Shown piece by piece: positions 1-7,258 of a DNA stretch of 47,900 bases; position 1 is the first letter of the stretch; each line of letters begins with the position of its first letter. Origin of the DNA: Alcaligenaceae bacterium. Lineage in GTDB: Bacteria; Pseudomonadota; Gammaproteobacteria; Burkholderiales; Burkholderiaceae_B. The notes beneath the pieces are model-generated. The model saw only the letters and a list, made by a program, of their open reading frames with translations. It was not told the origin of the DNA and did no database searches. Both the position numbers and the translations under genes were made by a program. Location: the NCBI GenBank assembly GCA_029268595.1, contig JAJUGB010000003.1:1-47900 (forward strand), in the 5' to 3' direction.

Positions 1-379
1 AGCCGTATTCTTTCACGGTGCGCTCGAGTTCGTCGGCGGCCGCCTGGGGATCCTGCATGGGCAGATGAGCGAAGGCGCCGTAACGGCTGGGGTTACGGGC
101 GACTTGCTCGGCAAGGAAGTCGTTGCTCTCGCGAGCGCGCCTAATGGCGGTGGCCACGTCTTTTTCGGCCTGTACGCCGGGGCCTGTCTGCGAAAGGATG
201 ACAAAATCAATGCCTGCCGCATCCATTTCCTTCAGCCGCATATCGTCGAAGTCCGACAAACGCCGGTTCAGTTCAGCCGCCACCTCGGGATCGATTTGGC
301 TGACGAACGACTTGGAATATTCTCCAAACCCGAGGGCCGTGAAATGTTCTTCGAATGCGATTTTGCGTATGCGGCTCAC
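1..379 (-). CDS. Amidohydrolase, gamma-resorcylate / 2,3-dihydroxybenzoate decarboxylase type (3' end outside window)
   Basis: The first 126 residues of a minus-strand protein are visible; the rest runs off the left edge. The N-terminus has the FEEHF motif and, further in, LKEMDAAGID and an AHLPMQDP stretch. This layout is typical of the amidohydrolase-2 decarboxylases that remove CO2 from dihydroxybenzoates, where the Glu of EEHF contributes to the metal site. ACMS decarboxylases instead begin with an HxH motif, as the gene at 33897 does, so this is a different branch. The start chosen is GTG at 379, with AGGAGA seven bases upstream; no ATG in this frame fits as well. The upstream neighbour on the same strand is a MarR regulator. 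Decarboxylase is a family inference; the C-terminal metal ligands cannot be seen. Confidence 0.75.
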   Translation of the reverse strand, partial: MSRIRKIAFEEHFTALGFGEYSKSFVSQIDPEVAAELNRRLSDFDDMRLKEMDAAGIDFVILSQTGPGVQAEKDVATAIRRARESNDFLAEQVARNPSRYGAFAHLPMQDPQAAADELERTVKEYG

Positions 380-399
380 TGTGCGTCTCCTGGCGACCT

Positions 400-429
400 A
401 GTGTAAATTAATCAACGAGTTAATTTCAA
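400..429 (-). promoter_or_regulatory. Candidate sigma-70 promoter of the amidohydrolase gene
   Basis: Read on the minus strand, TTGAAA (429-424) is followed by an 18-base spacer and TACACT (405-400), placing the transcript start just upstream of the AGGAGA ribosome-binding site of the GTG at 379. The boxes are only a moderate match, so this is a prediction. Confidence 0.4.
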
Positions 430-442
430 GCAGAGCTTGTTC

Positions 443-475
443 AGTATGCTGACGATAATACGTAAGTATACTGAC
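443..475. promoter_or_regulatory. Direct repeat AGTATnCTGAC x2, candidate regulator site
   Basis: AGTATGCTGAC (443-453) and AGTATACTGAC (465-475) differ at one base and their starts are 22 bases apart, about two helical turns. They lie just upstream of the predicted amidohydrolase promoter. A separate 10-base perfect palindrome GGTATATACC lies at 498-507. The adjacent MarR protein is the obvious candidate ligand, but MarR proteins usually bind inverted rather than direct repeats. Confidence 0.4.
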
Positions 476-548
476 AAAAACCGGCGCGCCAACCAAGGGT
501 ATATACCTAGGGGTACCGACTTCTTCCCAGCTTTTGCAGAACCACTGG

Positions 549-1115
549 TTACAGGCTTCTTAAGGCCGCGCGGCCGTATTGGTTATTGGCCTCTACAAGC
601 TCAACCAGCAAAGACATGAACAGTTTTTGATCGCGTGGTGACAATGGCTGAAGCAGGCGCTTTTGCGCGCGGGCCATGCTTTCTTGCAGCTCTGCCATGA
701 TGGCGGCGCCTTTTTCGGTGACCGCTGCTTGCCTGGAGCGCTTGTCTTCAGGATTGATGCGCCGCTCGAGATACCCCTTTTCTTCGAGGCGCTTGATGAC
801 GTCTGCCGCCGTTGTGCGATCAAGACCTACTTCGTAACCGATGGCGGTCTGGTCTAGCCAGGGGTTGCGTGCAAGCACTGTCAGAACGCCAAACTGGACG
901 GGAGTGATGCCGCCTTCTTCGCACTCTTCGAAAAACATGGCATAGTGGATTTGGTGCAACCGCCGCACCAAAAATCCCGGGCGCGACCAGACGCCACCGC
1001 TAATCATGTCCAGGTCGTCGGCCGTCACGGGTTCGGCACGGTCTTTGCCGCTGCCTTTGGCCACATCTCGACGGGTGGGGGCCGCCCCGCGCGATGTGCT
1101 CAAACTTTCTCTCAT
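549..1115 (-). CDS. MarR-family transcriptional regulator
   Basis: A 188-residue protein with a MarR winged helix in its second half. The recognition region reads GLDRTTAADVIKRLEEKGY and the wing RINPEDKRSRQAAVTEKG, both classic for the family. The roughly 45 N-terminal residues before the domain are polar and look disordered, longer than usual. MarR proteins are dimeric repressors released by small, often phenolic ligands. The position just upstream of an aromatic decarboxylase suggests local control of that gene. The ATG at 1115 has only a weak ribosome site. A five-codon ORF beginning at 1132 with an AAGG site upstream ends in a TGA that overlaps this ATG, so translational coupling is possible. 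Confidence 0.9.
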   Translation of the reverse strand: MRESLSTSRGAAPTRRDVAKGSGKDRAEPVTADDLDMISGGVWSRPGFLVRRLHQIHYAMFFEECEEGGITPVQFGVLTVLARNPWLDQTAIGYEVGLDRTTAADVIKRLEEKGYLERRINPEDKRSRQAAVTEKGAAIMAELQESMARAQKRLLQPLSPRDQKLFMSLLVELVEANNQYGRAALRSL

Positions 1116-1159
1116 ATTGCTGCCTGCATGGTTTACCTTGATTTATTCAGTGTACAGAA

Positions 1160-1189
1160 TATTTAGCGCCCACTCTATCAGTAAGTCAA
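1160..1189 (-). promoter_or_regulatory. Predicted sigma-70 promoter of marR
   Basis: On the minus strand TTGACT (1189-1184) is followed by 18 bases and TAAATA (1165-1160). Both hexamers are close to consensus and the start site would fall about 40 bases before the marR ATG. The palindrome at 1200-1217 ends 10 bases upstream of the -35 box. Confidence 0.55.
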
Positions 1190-1199
1190 GCCCTGCCAT

Positions 1200-1217
1200 A
1201 TAAGAGAATTCTCTTAT
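1200..1217. promoter_or_regulatory. Perfect 18-bp palindrome, candidate MarR operator
   Basis: ATAAGAGAATTCTCTTAT is a perfect inverted repeat between the end of dinB and marR. Flanking GCCAT (1195-1199) and ATGGC (1216-1220) extend the symmetry imperfectly. Size and position upstream of the marR promoter fit an autoregulatory MarR operator. It has no T-tract, so it is unlikely to be a dinB terminator. Confidence 0.5.
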
Positions 1218-1280
1218 GGCGTTATGCAGCCAAGGGGTGCACTCCTGCACCGACGGCCGCCTCGGAAACTTGATTCCTCA

Positions 1281-1296
1281 CGCCGCTCCCGCGGCG
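1281..1296 (-). terminator. Short GC hairpin just after dinB
   Basis: CGCCGC and GCGGCG pair around a TCCC loop, three bases past the dinB stop. No run of T follows on the minus strand, so intrinsic termination is doubtful. Confidence 0.25.
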
Positions 1297-1299
1297 ACA

Positions 1300-2472
1300 C
1301 TAGTACAAGCTTAGTTGCTTAGGCAAGGCGCCGGCAGGACCCGCCTCGGTTTGGCAGGCCTGCAAGCCCGTAACCCGCACTCCCAGCAAACGAATGCGGC
1401 GATCCATGCTTACCCGCTTAAGACACTGTCCTGCCGCCCGGCGGATAGCCGACGCGTCCTGCACGGGTTCAGGCAAGGTAATGTCACGTGTAACAGTACG
1501 GAAATCGTCAAAGCGAAGTTTGATACCTATGGTTCGGCCAGCATAATCCCCCTTGCGCTTTAAATCACCGGACACTTGCTGGCAAAGCCGTGCGAACACC
1601 TCCGACAGTATTGCCTTGTCGCGGACCACGTGCAGGTCCCGCTCAAAGGTGGTCTCGCGACTGATGGACTTGGGATCCGACCTGGTCACCACCGGCCTGT
1701 CGTCAAACCCTTGCGCCACCTGTAGCAACCATTGGGCATAGCTGCGGCCAAAATGGCTTTGTAATAAAGCGGGCGGCGACTTGGCCAGCTGTCCTACGGT
1801 CTCTATCCCAAGCCTCGCCAGCTTCTCGCTGGCTTTGGGCCCGATGCCATTGATCTTTCGCACCGACAACGGCCATATGCGAAAGGGGACATCGTCAAAG
1901 CTTAATAGCGTCAGGCCATCCGGCTTTTCGAGATCCGAGCCAATCTTGGACAACAGTTTATTGGGCGAAATGGCTATGGAGCACGTCAGACCTGTGGCGG
2001 CTCTCACGGCGTCCTTAATCTGCAAGGCAACGTCGTAATCCGACCGAGGGTCGTCGCTCAGGTCAATATAGATTTCATCAATGCCTCGGTCTTCAATATA
2101 TGGTGCAACGGCTGCAACCGCCTCCTTGAATAACCGTGAGTAATGCCGGTAGGCAGCAAAGTCGACCGGTAGTAGTATGGCTTCCGGCGCCAGCTGCGCC
2201 GCCTTCATGGCTCCCATCGCCGAGAAGACGCCGAGCTTGCGGGCTTCGTAGGTAGAGGTGGTGATCACCCCACGACCGACATAATCGCGCAGCCGCTGAA
2301 AACGCCGCGTGCCGTCCGGCAACATGGGCGGCGGCTCGGCCCGACCCGCAATCACGACCGGAAGGCCTCGCAATTCCGGATACCGCAGCAACTCCACGGA
2401 CGCGAAGAATGCGTCCATATCGAGATGCGCAACGCGCCGTCGTAGTGGTGAAGGGTGTGTAGCCGTATCCAT
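1300..2472 (-). CDS. dinB: DNA polymerase IV, Y family (error-prone translesion polymerase)
   Basis: A 390-residue Y-family polymerase. The first palm motif HLDMDAFFASVE supplies a metal-binding Asp and the steric-gate Phe region. The second catalytic motif is GIDEIYIDLSD (S replaced by G in the usual SxDE pattern). A helix-hairpin-helix segment, INGIGPKASEKLARLGI, follows, then the little-finger domain. It extends damaged primer-template ends and is usually SOS-induced; I see no clear LexA box in the 39 bases separating it from the upstream receptor gene. It lacks an obvious C-terminal clamp-binding peptide, although the last residues QLSLY could act as one (QLxLF-like). Confidence 0.95.
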   Translation of the reverse strand: MDTATHPSPLRRRVAHLDMDAFFASVELLRYPELRGLPVVIAGRAEPPPMLPDGTRRFQRLRDYVGRGVITTSTYEARKLGVFSAMGAMKAAQLAPEAILLPVDFAAYRHYSRLFKEAVAAVAPYIEDRGIDEIYIDLSDDPRSDYDVALQIKDAVRAATGLTCSIAISPNKLLSKIGSDLEKPDGLTLLSFDDVPFRIWPLSVRKINGIGPKASEKLARLGIETVGQLAKSPPALLQSHFGRSYAQWLLQVAQGFDDRPVVTRSDPKSISRETTFERDLHVVRDKAILSEVFARLCQQVSGDLKRKGDYAGRTIGIKLRFDDFRTVTRDITLPEPVQDASAIRRAAGQCLKRVSMDRRIRLLGVRVTGLQACQTEAGPAGALPKQLSLY

Positions 2473-2511
2473 TTGCGCCCGGACGACAGCAGGGAGGACG
2501 TCCGGCAGCGG

Positions 2512-4659
2512 CTAGTTTAGCGCCAGACGCACTCCCATAATGACTTGCCTGCCCGGCAGGGGCGCCTGGTGCGCCAAGAAGGAAGCATGGTTCATTGCTC
2601 TGGAGTCGAGCAAGTTGCTGCCCTTCAGGTAAACAGTGTAGGGATGCCCTCCCACTCGACCGTCGTACGAAATAGTTGCGTTAAGCGCCGTGTAGCCGCC
2701 CGTTTGCTCTTCGTGAGGCGCTATATGCGTCTGGCGCAGAACACGATAAAGCTCAATATCACCCGACCAGCTCCGTATAGTGGCCTTCGCTCTCAAGCCC
2801 AGCCTTGCTGCCGGCATACGCGGAAGATCTCCCCCGCCTGATGTGAGCCGGCCTCGTACCATGTCGCCGAAAACCCCGGCTGAGAAATGACGGTTGAACG
2901 CATGATCGACGCGCCCCTCCACACCATGGAACTCCGCGTCCGCCTGCGCATACTGAACCAAGCTGAACCCGTCATGCCGGTCCAGCGTTTGAGCGTAGAT
3001 ATAGTTGTTCACCTGACTGGCATAGACCGAAAACTGAAAACGCGTGTCGCCCTCCGTTTTGCGGAAGCTCAGCTCCGCTTGCCTAGTGGTCTCTTTCTGC
3101 AAATTCGGGTCCCCCAGCTCGTACGTGTTCGTCGCCAAGTGCACGCCTTGCGCATGCAACTCCTGACTATTGGGCGCCCGCTGCGTTCGGGAGAGCGTCA
3201 ATCCCAGGACATACGATGGCGCGACCGTCCAGTTGGCCGAAGCCGACAACGAAGTAGCCGCATAATGGGAGGAAGAGCCACCCTGCGTCGGGCGAACGGA
3301 GGACCAGTCCTGGCGAGCGCCGAAAGCAAACTCCCAGTTGCTGAGTTGATACTTTTCAACAGCAAATAAACTGGTCCGGGTGGTGACGGCTTCGGGTAGA
3401 AAGCTCTCGACCCCCGTTGAGCCGAACCGACTGCGAGCAGACTCGACACCAAGCACGCCCTCCCAACCGCCCAGAGGAGCATGTTCTATTTCCAGGCGAG
3501 CGTCATATCCGCGGTTGCGAAAAGTGCTGGCGATGGCGCCGGCGTCAATTTCATGGTGACGGTAGTCGGTCATTCCGCCTGCCAAGCGCACGACGTCCAG
3601 GCCTGGTAGCGGGTCGTACCACGCCCCTCGTAAATCGAAGCGGCGGCTGCGCAGATTGACCCATGGCGCCTCAGCATGCGCCCCGGGCAGATCGGCCGAG
3701 GGCTCGTGATGCCCATGGCCCTCTGCATGGTCATGAGATCCGCAATGCAAGTGAAGTCCATGTGGATGGCAATCATGGTGAGCATGGTCGTGCCCAGGCA
3801 ACCCATACTTACTGCGGGTGCTCGAATAAGCTACGCCCAGATAGCCGTCGTCTCCTACCCAAGACACGGCTGCGGAGCTGGATGTGCTTCTCGCCCACGA
3901 GCCGTCCAGTCGGCTGTACTCCCAGTCGGGCACTCGATAATCGTCTGCTGTGCGTCTAAGGCCTTCGAGACGCACAGCCCACCTGCCAGCGCCTGCGCTT
4001 AACCGCGCTGCAGCGGCGTTTTCGCGGTATGCGGCGCCACCGCGCAATTCGGCGTCGCCGACAAATCCATCTGGAGGCACTTCTTCGGGAATCTTTTGGT
4101 CCAGGACATTGACCACTCCCGTGGCCGCTGCAGCGCCAAATCTCAACGCGTCCGGGCCTCGGAGTACTTCTACTCCGTCTGCCAGAAACGGTTCGACCGT
4201 CACGGCATGGTCGGGAGACACATCCGATGCGTCCATCAACGCCGAACCGTTGGATAGGACTGGAACACGCGACCCGGACTGCCCGCGGATGACAGGCCGG
4301 CTGGCTCCGCCCCCGAACGTGTCCGCGTGCACGCCCGGCAAGTTTTCAAGTGCGTCACCCAAGGTGGACTCGCGATTGCGTCTCCAATCGTCGTCATCCA
4401 GCCGCATAGCGGGGACGGTGAGCGCGTCATTGCCACCCGTTTGCGCTCCCGTTACGGTAATTTCTTCCATTTGCTGTACGGGTGCAGCGGTTTCAGATAA
4501 CTGGACCGGAGTGACGTCACTGGCAGCCCAAGCGCTGCTGCACAGTGTTGCGTTCAACCACACGGCCAAGCCCAATGCCCTTGACCGCCCTGACTCAGAC
4601 GCATGCCTCGATTCACGGTTTACCTGCGTTGTTTCCCTAGTGCTTGTTCTTTCGCTCAT
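2512..4659 (-). CDS. znuD: TonB-dependent outer-membrane receptor, probably zinc (ZnuD-like)
   Basis: About 715 residues. A signal peptide (LGLAVWLNATLCSSAWA) precedes a plug domain with MRLDDDDWRRNRESTLGDALENLPGV-type features (LPGVHADTFGG and RGQSGSRVPVL), followed by a long beta-barrel ending in a terminal aromatic/hydrophobic strand. An extracellular-loop-like segment is extremely rich in His, Asp and Cys (HDHAHHDCHPHGLHLHCGSH), a hallmark of ZnuD zinc receptors. ATG at 4671 is possible, but ATG at 4659 has GGGG at a better distance and is chosen. A Zur-box-like palindrome lies 22 bases before this start. Together these argue for zinc uptake across the outer membrane, energised by TonB; nickel or another metal cannot be excluded. 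Confidence 0.85.
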   Translation of the reverse strand: MSERTSTRETTQVNRESRHASESGRSRALGLAVWLNATLCSSAWAASDVTPVQLSETAAPVQQMEEITVTGAQTGGNDALTVPAMRLDDDDWRRNRESTLGDALENLPGVHADTFGGGASRPVIRGQSGSRVPVLSNGSALMDASDVSPDHAVTVEPFLADGVEVLRGPDALRFGAAAATGVVNVLDQKIPEEVPPDGFVGDAELRGGAAYRENAAAARLSAGAGRWAVRLEGLRRTADDYRVPDWEYSRLDGSWARSTSSSAAVSWVGDDGYLGVAYSSTRSKYGLPGHDHAHHDCHPHGLHLHCGSHDHAEGHGHHEPSADLPGAHAEAPWVNLRSRRFDLRGAWYDPLPGLDVVRLAGGMTDYRHHEIDAGAIASTFRNRGYDARLEIEHAPLGGWEGVLGVESARSRFGSTGVESFLPEAVTTRTSLFAVEKYQLSNWEFAFGARQDWSSVRPTQGGSSSHYAATSLSASANWTVAPSYVLGLTLSRTQRAPNSQELHAQGVHLATNTYELGDPNLQKETTRQAELSFRKTEGDTRFQFSVYASQVNNYIYAQTLDRHDGFSLVQYAQADAEFHGVEGRVDHAFNRHFSAGVFGDMVRGRLTSGGGDLPRMPAARLGLRAKATIRSWSGDIELYRVLRQTHIAPHEEQTGGYTALNATISYDGRVGGHPYTVYLKGSNLLDSRAMNHASFLAHQAPLPGRQVIMGVRLALN

Positions 4660-4680
4660 CAGTGACCCCATTCTTTTTGT

Positions 4681-4698
4681 GCAATGTTATAACATTTC
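4681..4698. promoter_or_regulatory. Zur-box-like operator upstream of the His-rich receptor
   Basis: GCAATGTTATAACATTTC contains the 14-base perfect palindrome AATGTTATAACATT (4683-4696). This matches the core of published proteobacterial Zur operators, whose arms are AATGTTAT/ATAACATT. It sits right in front of the receptor start, as expected for zinc-dependent repression. The zur gene itself is not in the window. Confidence 0.75.
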
Positions 4699-4840
4699 AA
4701 ACAATGAAGTCACCTCAAGACCGGGCTGCATCACTGTCATACAAGAAACGGAAATAGCAATCGGGTCCGTGTCGTTTGGGCGGTATCGGCCGGATCGCCT
4801 GCCGCTAGGTTGGACTGTGCGGCTTGCCTGCACCGCTTTC

Positions 4841-5605
4841 CTAGCTGGACGGCATCTGGGCAGGTGGGGCTGCAGAGGCGGTTGAAGGGGCGGCCGCAGG
4901 CTCGGCTACAGGGGCGGCCGCAGGTGTGGCTGGCTCTAACACGCCGCTGTGCGTCTGGCTTGCCTCCTGCGTATAGGAGTGCTCTCGAAACAGGAATTCA
5001 GCGCGGTCTCCTTGACCGGCCTCAATAGCCTGGACAATGTGATGATGTTGCCGATGAGCGTAGAACAAAAAGTCGAACATCTTCTGCTTATTGGAACTGG
5101 AAAATGCCACGCTACCCGGAGCGGTAAACGGCACCACGTTGCAACGCTCGGTCAGGCTTTCCAGCAAGGGCATGTCCGCAGCCTCCAAAATTAAAGCGTG
5201 GAAGCGCTCGTTCATTCGTGCATACCGTGTTTCGTCCTCGTCATGCAACACGCGGTCGGCGAAGATGGCGTCGCCCTCTTCCAGGCACTGCTTCAAGGCC
5301 TTTATGAGGTCGGCAGATGCCCCCTTGGCCGCAACAACTCGGGCTGCATAACCCTCCAGCACCGAACGAAGCCGCAACGCCTCGATGCTGTGCTGTAAAG
5401 TGAATTCACGCACGGCGTAGCCGCGCTTGCCCGCGGCAACGAGCAGACCCTCTTCAGCCAGCGCCGGCAATGCTTGCCGTATGGGAGTACGCGAGACACC
5501 CAGGCGGGAGGCCAGCTCGGCCTCCGGCATACGCTGACCAGGTTGCAATTCTCCATGGAGAATCATTTCGCGCAAGCGAACAAGGACGGAAGACTGTTGC
5601 GACAT
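4841..5605 (-). CDS. GntR-family regulator, FCD subfamily
   Basis: A 254-residue protein from ATG 5605, which has GAGG eight bases upstream; the reading frame stays open further upstream, but no ribosome site supports an earlier start. Residues of about 1-70 form a GntR winged helix (AELASRLGVSRTPIRQALPALAEEGLL). The rest is an all-helical FCD effector domain with the expected polar residues ARMNERFHALI and HRQHHHIVQAIEAGQ, which in relatives bind a metal and a carboxylate ligand. The last 35 residues are an Ala/Pro-rich tail not typical of the family. The gene is divergent from the LigB/LigA operon, so it is most likely its repressor, with a ring-cleavage product or its substrate as effector. 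Ligand identity is not deducible. Confidence 0.9.
   Translation of the reverse strand: MSQQSSVLVRLREMILHGELQPGQRMPEAELASRLGVSRTPIRQALPALAEEGLLVAAGKRGYAVREFTLQHSIEALRLRSVLEGYAARVVAAKGASADLIKALKQCLEEGDAIFADRVLHDEDETRYARMNERFHALILEAADMPLLESLTERCNVVPFTAPGSVAFSSSNKQKMFDFLFYAHRQHHHIVQAIEAGQGDRAEFLFREHSYTQEASQTHSGVLEPATPAAAPVAEPAAAPSTASAAPPAQMPSS
4887..4924. repeat. Two-copy 14-bp repeat in the regulator's Pro/Ala tail
   Basis: GGGGCGGCCGCAGG occurs at 4887-4900 and 4911-4924, a 24-base (eight-codon) period. It encodes part of the low-complexity Ala/Pro tail of the GntR protein and looks like a local in-frame duplication. Confidence 0.6.
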
Positions 5606-5652
5606 ACTTAAAACCTCAGTGACCCTGTCCATGCTAGCAAATTTGAGGCGAG

Positions 5653-5665
5653 TTGGGATCCAAAA
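5653..5665. promoter_or_regulatory. Imperfect GntR operator copy
   Basis: TTGGGATCCAAAA resembles the perfect palindrome at 5716-5729. The two centres are 64 bases apart, close to six helical turns, so dimers bound at both could lie on the same DNA face. This copy is nearer the regulator's own start. Confidence 0.55.
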
Positions 5666-5715
5666 CAACGACTTCCACCACCACAAGACCGCTTCTTCCG
5701 CAGCTCCGCTTCACA

Positions 5716-5729
5716 TTTGGGATCCCAAA
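5716..5729. promoter_or_regulatory. Perfect 14-bp palindrome, candidate GntR operator
   Basis: TTTGGGATCCCAAA is a perfect inverted repeat 50 bases before the LigB-like start and 111 bases before the GntR start. FCD-type GntR proteins bind short palindromes of this size in divergent intergenic regions. The repeated core at 5653-5665 strengthens the call. Confidence 0.7.
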
Positions 5730-5779
5730 CGGTAGAATCGATGTGTCTTCTCTCAGGCATTCGCATATAGGAAACGATC

Positions 5780-6664
5780 ATGGCCAAAATTATTGGATGC
5801 ATAGGCACCTCGCATGTCCCGACTATTGGGGTGGCCTACGATAAGGGTCGACAAAACGATCCCGCGTGGGCCCCATTATTCGAGGGTTACAAACCCGTCG
5901 CAGCGTGGCTGGCCGAGAAAAAGCCCGATGTGTTGGTCTTCTTCTACAACGACCACGCCACGACATTTTTCTTTGATATGTATCCCACCTTTGCCTTGGG
6001 GGTCGGCAAAGAGTTTCCCATCGCCGACGAAGGCGCCGGCCTCCGCAATCTGCCCTCCATTAAAGGCAATGTCGACTTCCAGGCCCACATTGCCGAAAGC
6101 CTTGTCAACGATGAGTTTGATCTGACGATTTTTCAAGAAAAGCCCATTGATCATGGCTGCGCTTCGCCCTTACCTCTGCTGTGGCCCCACGATCCCGACT
6201 GGCCCGGCACGCTGGTGCCGATTGCTATTAACGTATTGCAGTTCCCCCTGCCCACTGCACGGCGTTGTTACAAGCTTGGGCAAGCAGTGCGGCGCGCCAT
6301 CGAATCGTATCCAGAAGACCTGAAAGTTGTAGTAGTTGGCACCGGAGGCTTATCTCACCAGATTCACGGCGAGCGGGCCGGCTTCAATAACGAAGAATGG
6401 GATCAAGAGTTCTTGCGCCTCCTGCAGTTCGAACCCCAAAAACTCACCGAAATGACCCACGCCGATTATGTGCGACTGGGCGGCGCCGAGAGCGCAGAGC
6501 AAATCATGTGGCTGGCCATGCGCGGCGCCATGCCCGAAAAAATCCGAAAGATCCATCAAAACTGCTATTTGGCCACCACCACTAATATGACGGTGGTTCT
6601 CTATGAAGAAGGCGAAGAACCGGCTCAGCAGGCATCTCTCGTAGCCGCACACGCCACTGCCTAA
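5780..6664 (+). CDS. ligB: Class III extradiol ring-cleavage dioxygenase, catalytic (LigB-type) subunit
   Basis: A 294-residue LigB-superfamily protein, close in length and layout to the beta subunit of protocatechuate 4,5-dioxygenase. Predicted iron ligands are His12 (TSHVP), His59 (YNDHA) and Glu240; the acid-base His is His193 in GTGGLSHQ. These align with His12, His61, Glu242 and His195 of LigB. The enzyme inserts O2 next to the hydroxyls of a catechol-type ring. The partner alpha subunit starts 12 bases downstream. Substrate is uncertain: protocatechuate, gallate and 3-O-methylgallate enzymes share these residues. GalBCD at 15792-18337, with no LigC or LigI seen, makes gallate (direct formation of oxalomesaconate) attractive. 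Confidence 0.9.
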   Translation: MAKIIGCIGTSHVPTIGVAYDKGRQNDPAWAPLFEGYKPVAAWLAEKKPDVLVFFYNDHATTFFFDMYPTFALGVGKEFPIADEGAGLRNLPSIKGNVDFQAHIAESLVNDEFDLTIFQEKPIDHGCASPLPLLWPHDPDWPGTLVPIAINVLQFPLPTARRCYKLGQAVRRAIESYPEDLKVVVVGTGGLSHQIHGERAGFNNEEWDQEFLRLLQFEPQKLTEMTHADYVRLGGAESAEQIMWLAMRGAMPEKIRKIHQNCYLATTTNMTVVLYEEGEEPAQQASLVAAHATA

Positions 6665-6676
6665 GGAAATCAACAT

Positions 6677-7036
6677 ATGAATCCACAATTAAAGGGCATT
6701 GAAGAACTCGAAGGCACTTATCCCTTCGATATCCGCACCAGCAATCGAACCCTTAAGCTGAATCGCTTTCTTTGGAACATGATCCGCGGGGAATGGCGTG
6801 AGCGTTACAAGGCAAACCCGGAAGCTCTTATGGAAGAAGCGCAGCTTACCGACGCCGAAAAAGAGCTCGTCCGCCGCGAAGACTGGCTCGGTTTAGTGAA
6901 ATACGGAGCCAACTTTTTTGTCTTGGAAAAATTCGCTCGCGTGGTCGGCAAAACCAACCTGGAGGTGTATGCCTTGATGCGTGGCGAAACGTTCGAAGAG
7001 TTTATGAAGACACGTCGCGTGCCCGAATCGCGCTAG
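6677..7036 (+). CDS. ligA: Extradiol dioxygenase small (LigA-type) subunit
   Basis: A 119-residue helical protein of the LigA family, starting 12 bases after the LigB-like stop. Conserved stretches include LNRFLWNMI, the DWLGLVKYGANFFVLEKFARVVG segment and the LYALMRG-like VYALMRG. In LigAB the small subunit closes over the active site of the large one and contributes to substrate binding. It has no catalytic residues of its own. Together with the preceding gene it makes the (alpha-beta)2 dioxygenase. In single-chain gallate dioxygenases this domain is fused to the C-terminus; here the two are separate, as in protocatechuate 4,5-dioxygenase. The 222 bases to the next gene hold only a weak symmetrical sequence at 7129-7145. 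Confidence 0.9.
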   Translation: MNPQLKGIEELEGTYPFDIRTSNRTLKLNRFLWNMIRGEWRERYKANPEALMEEAQLTDAEKELVRREDWLGLVKYGANFFVLEKFARVVGKTNLEVYALMRGETFEEFMKTRRVPESR

Positions 7037-7258
7037 TGCGCCTCTTTACTCAGGAGATGATCTCGGTCCGCACAGCTGCAGCATAGGGCCGTCAAAGCGG
7101 ACCAGTCGAAGCAAGGGCTACGCAACTATTGATGCGATCGATCAACAGCCCCGCAAAAACTTCATTTTTATTCATGAGCCTGGCCCACTACACTGGGACG
7201 ATAACAACACGGCCGGCCGTCGTGCGACGGCTTTCGCCCATTCCCAGGAGACAAGCCC

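Noticed and set aside
7129-7145. TTGAT-N7-ATCAA symmetrical sequence between LigA and the intradiol gene
   Set aside because: Arms of only five bases and an asymmetric centre; unlike the GntR-type palindromes upstream and expected by chance at this length.
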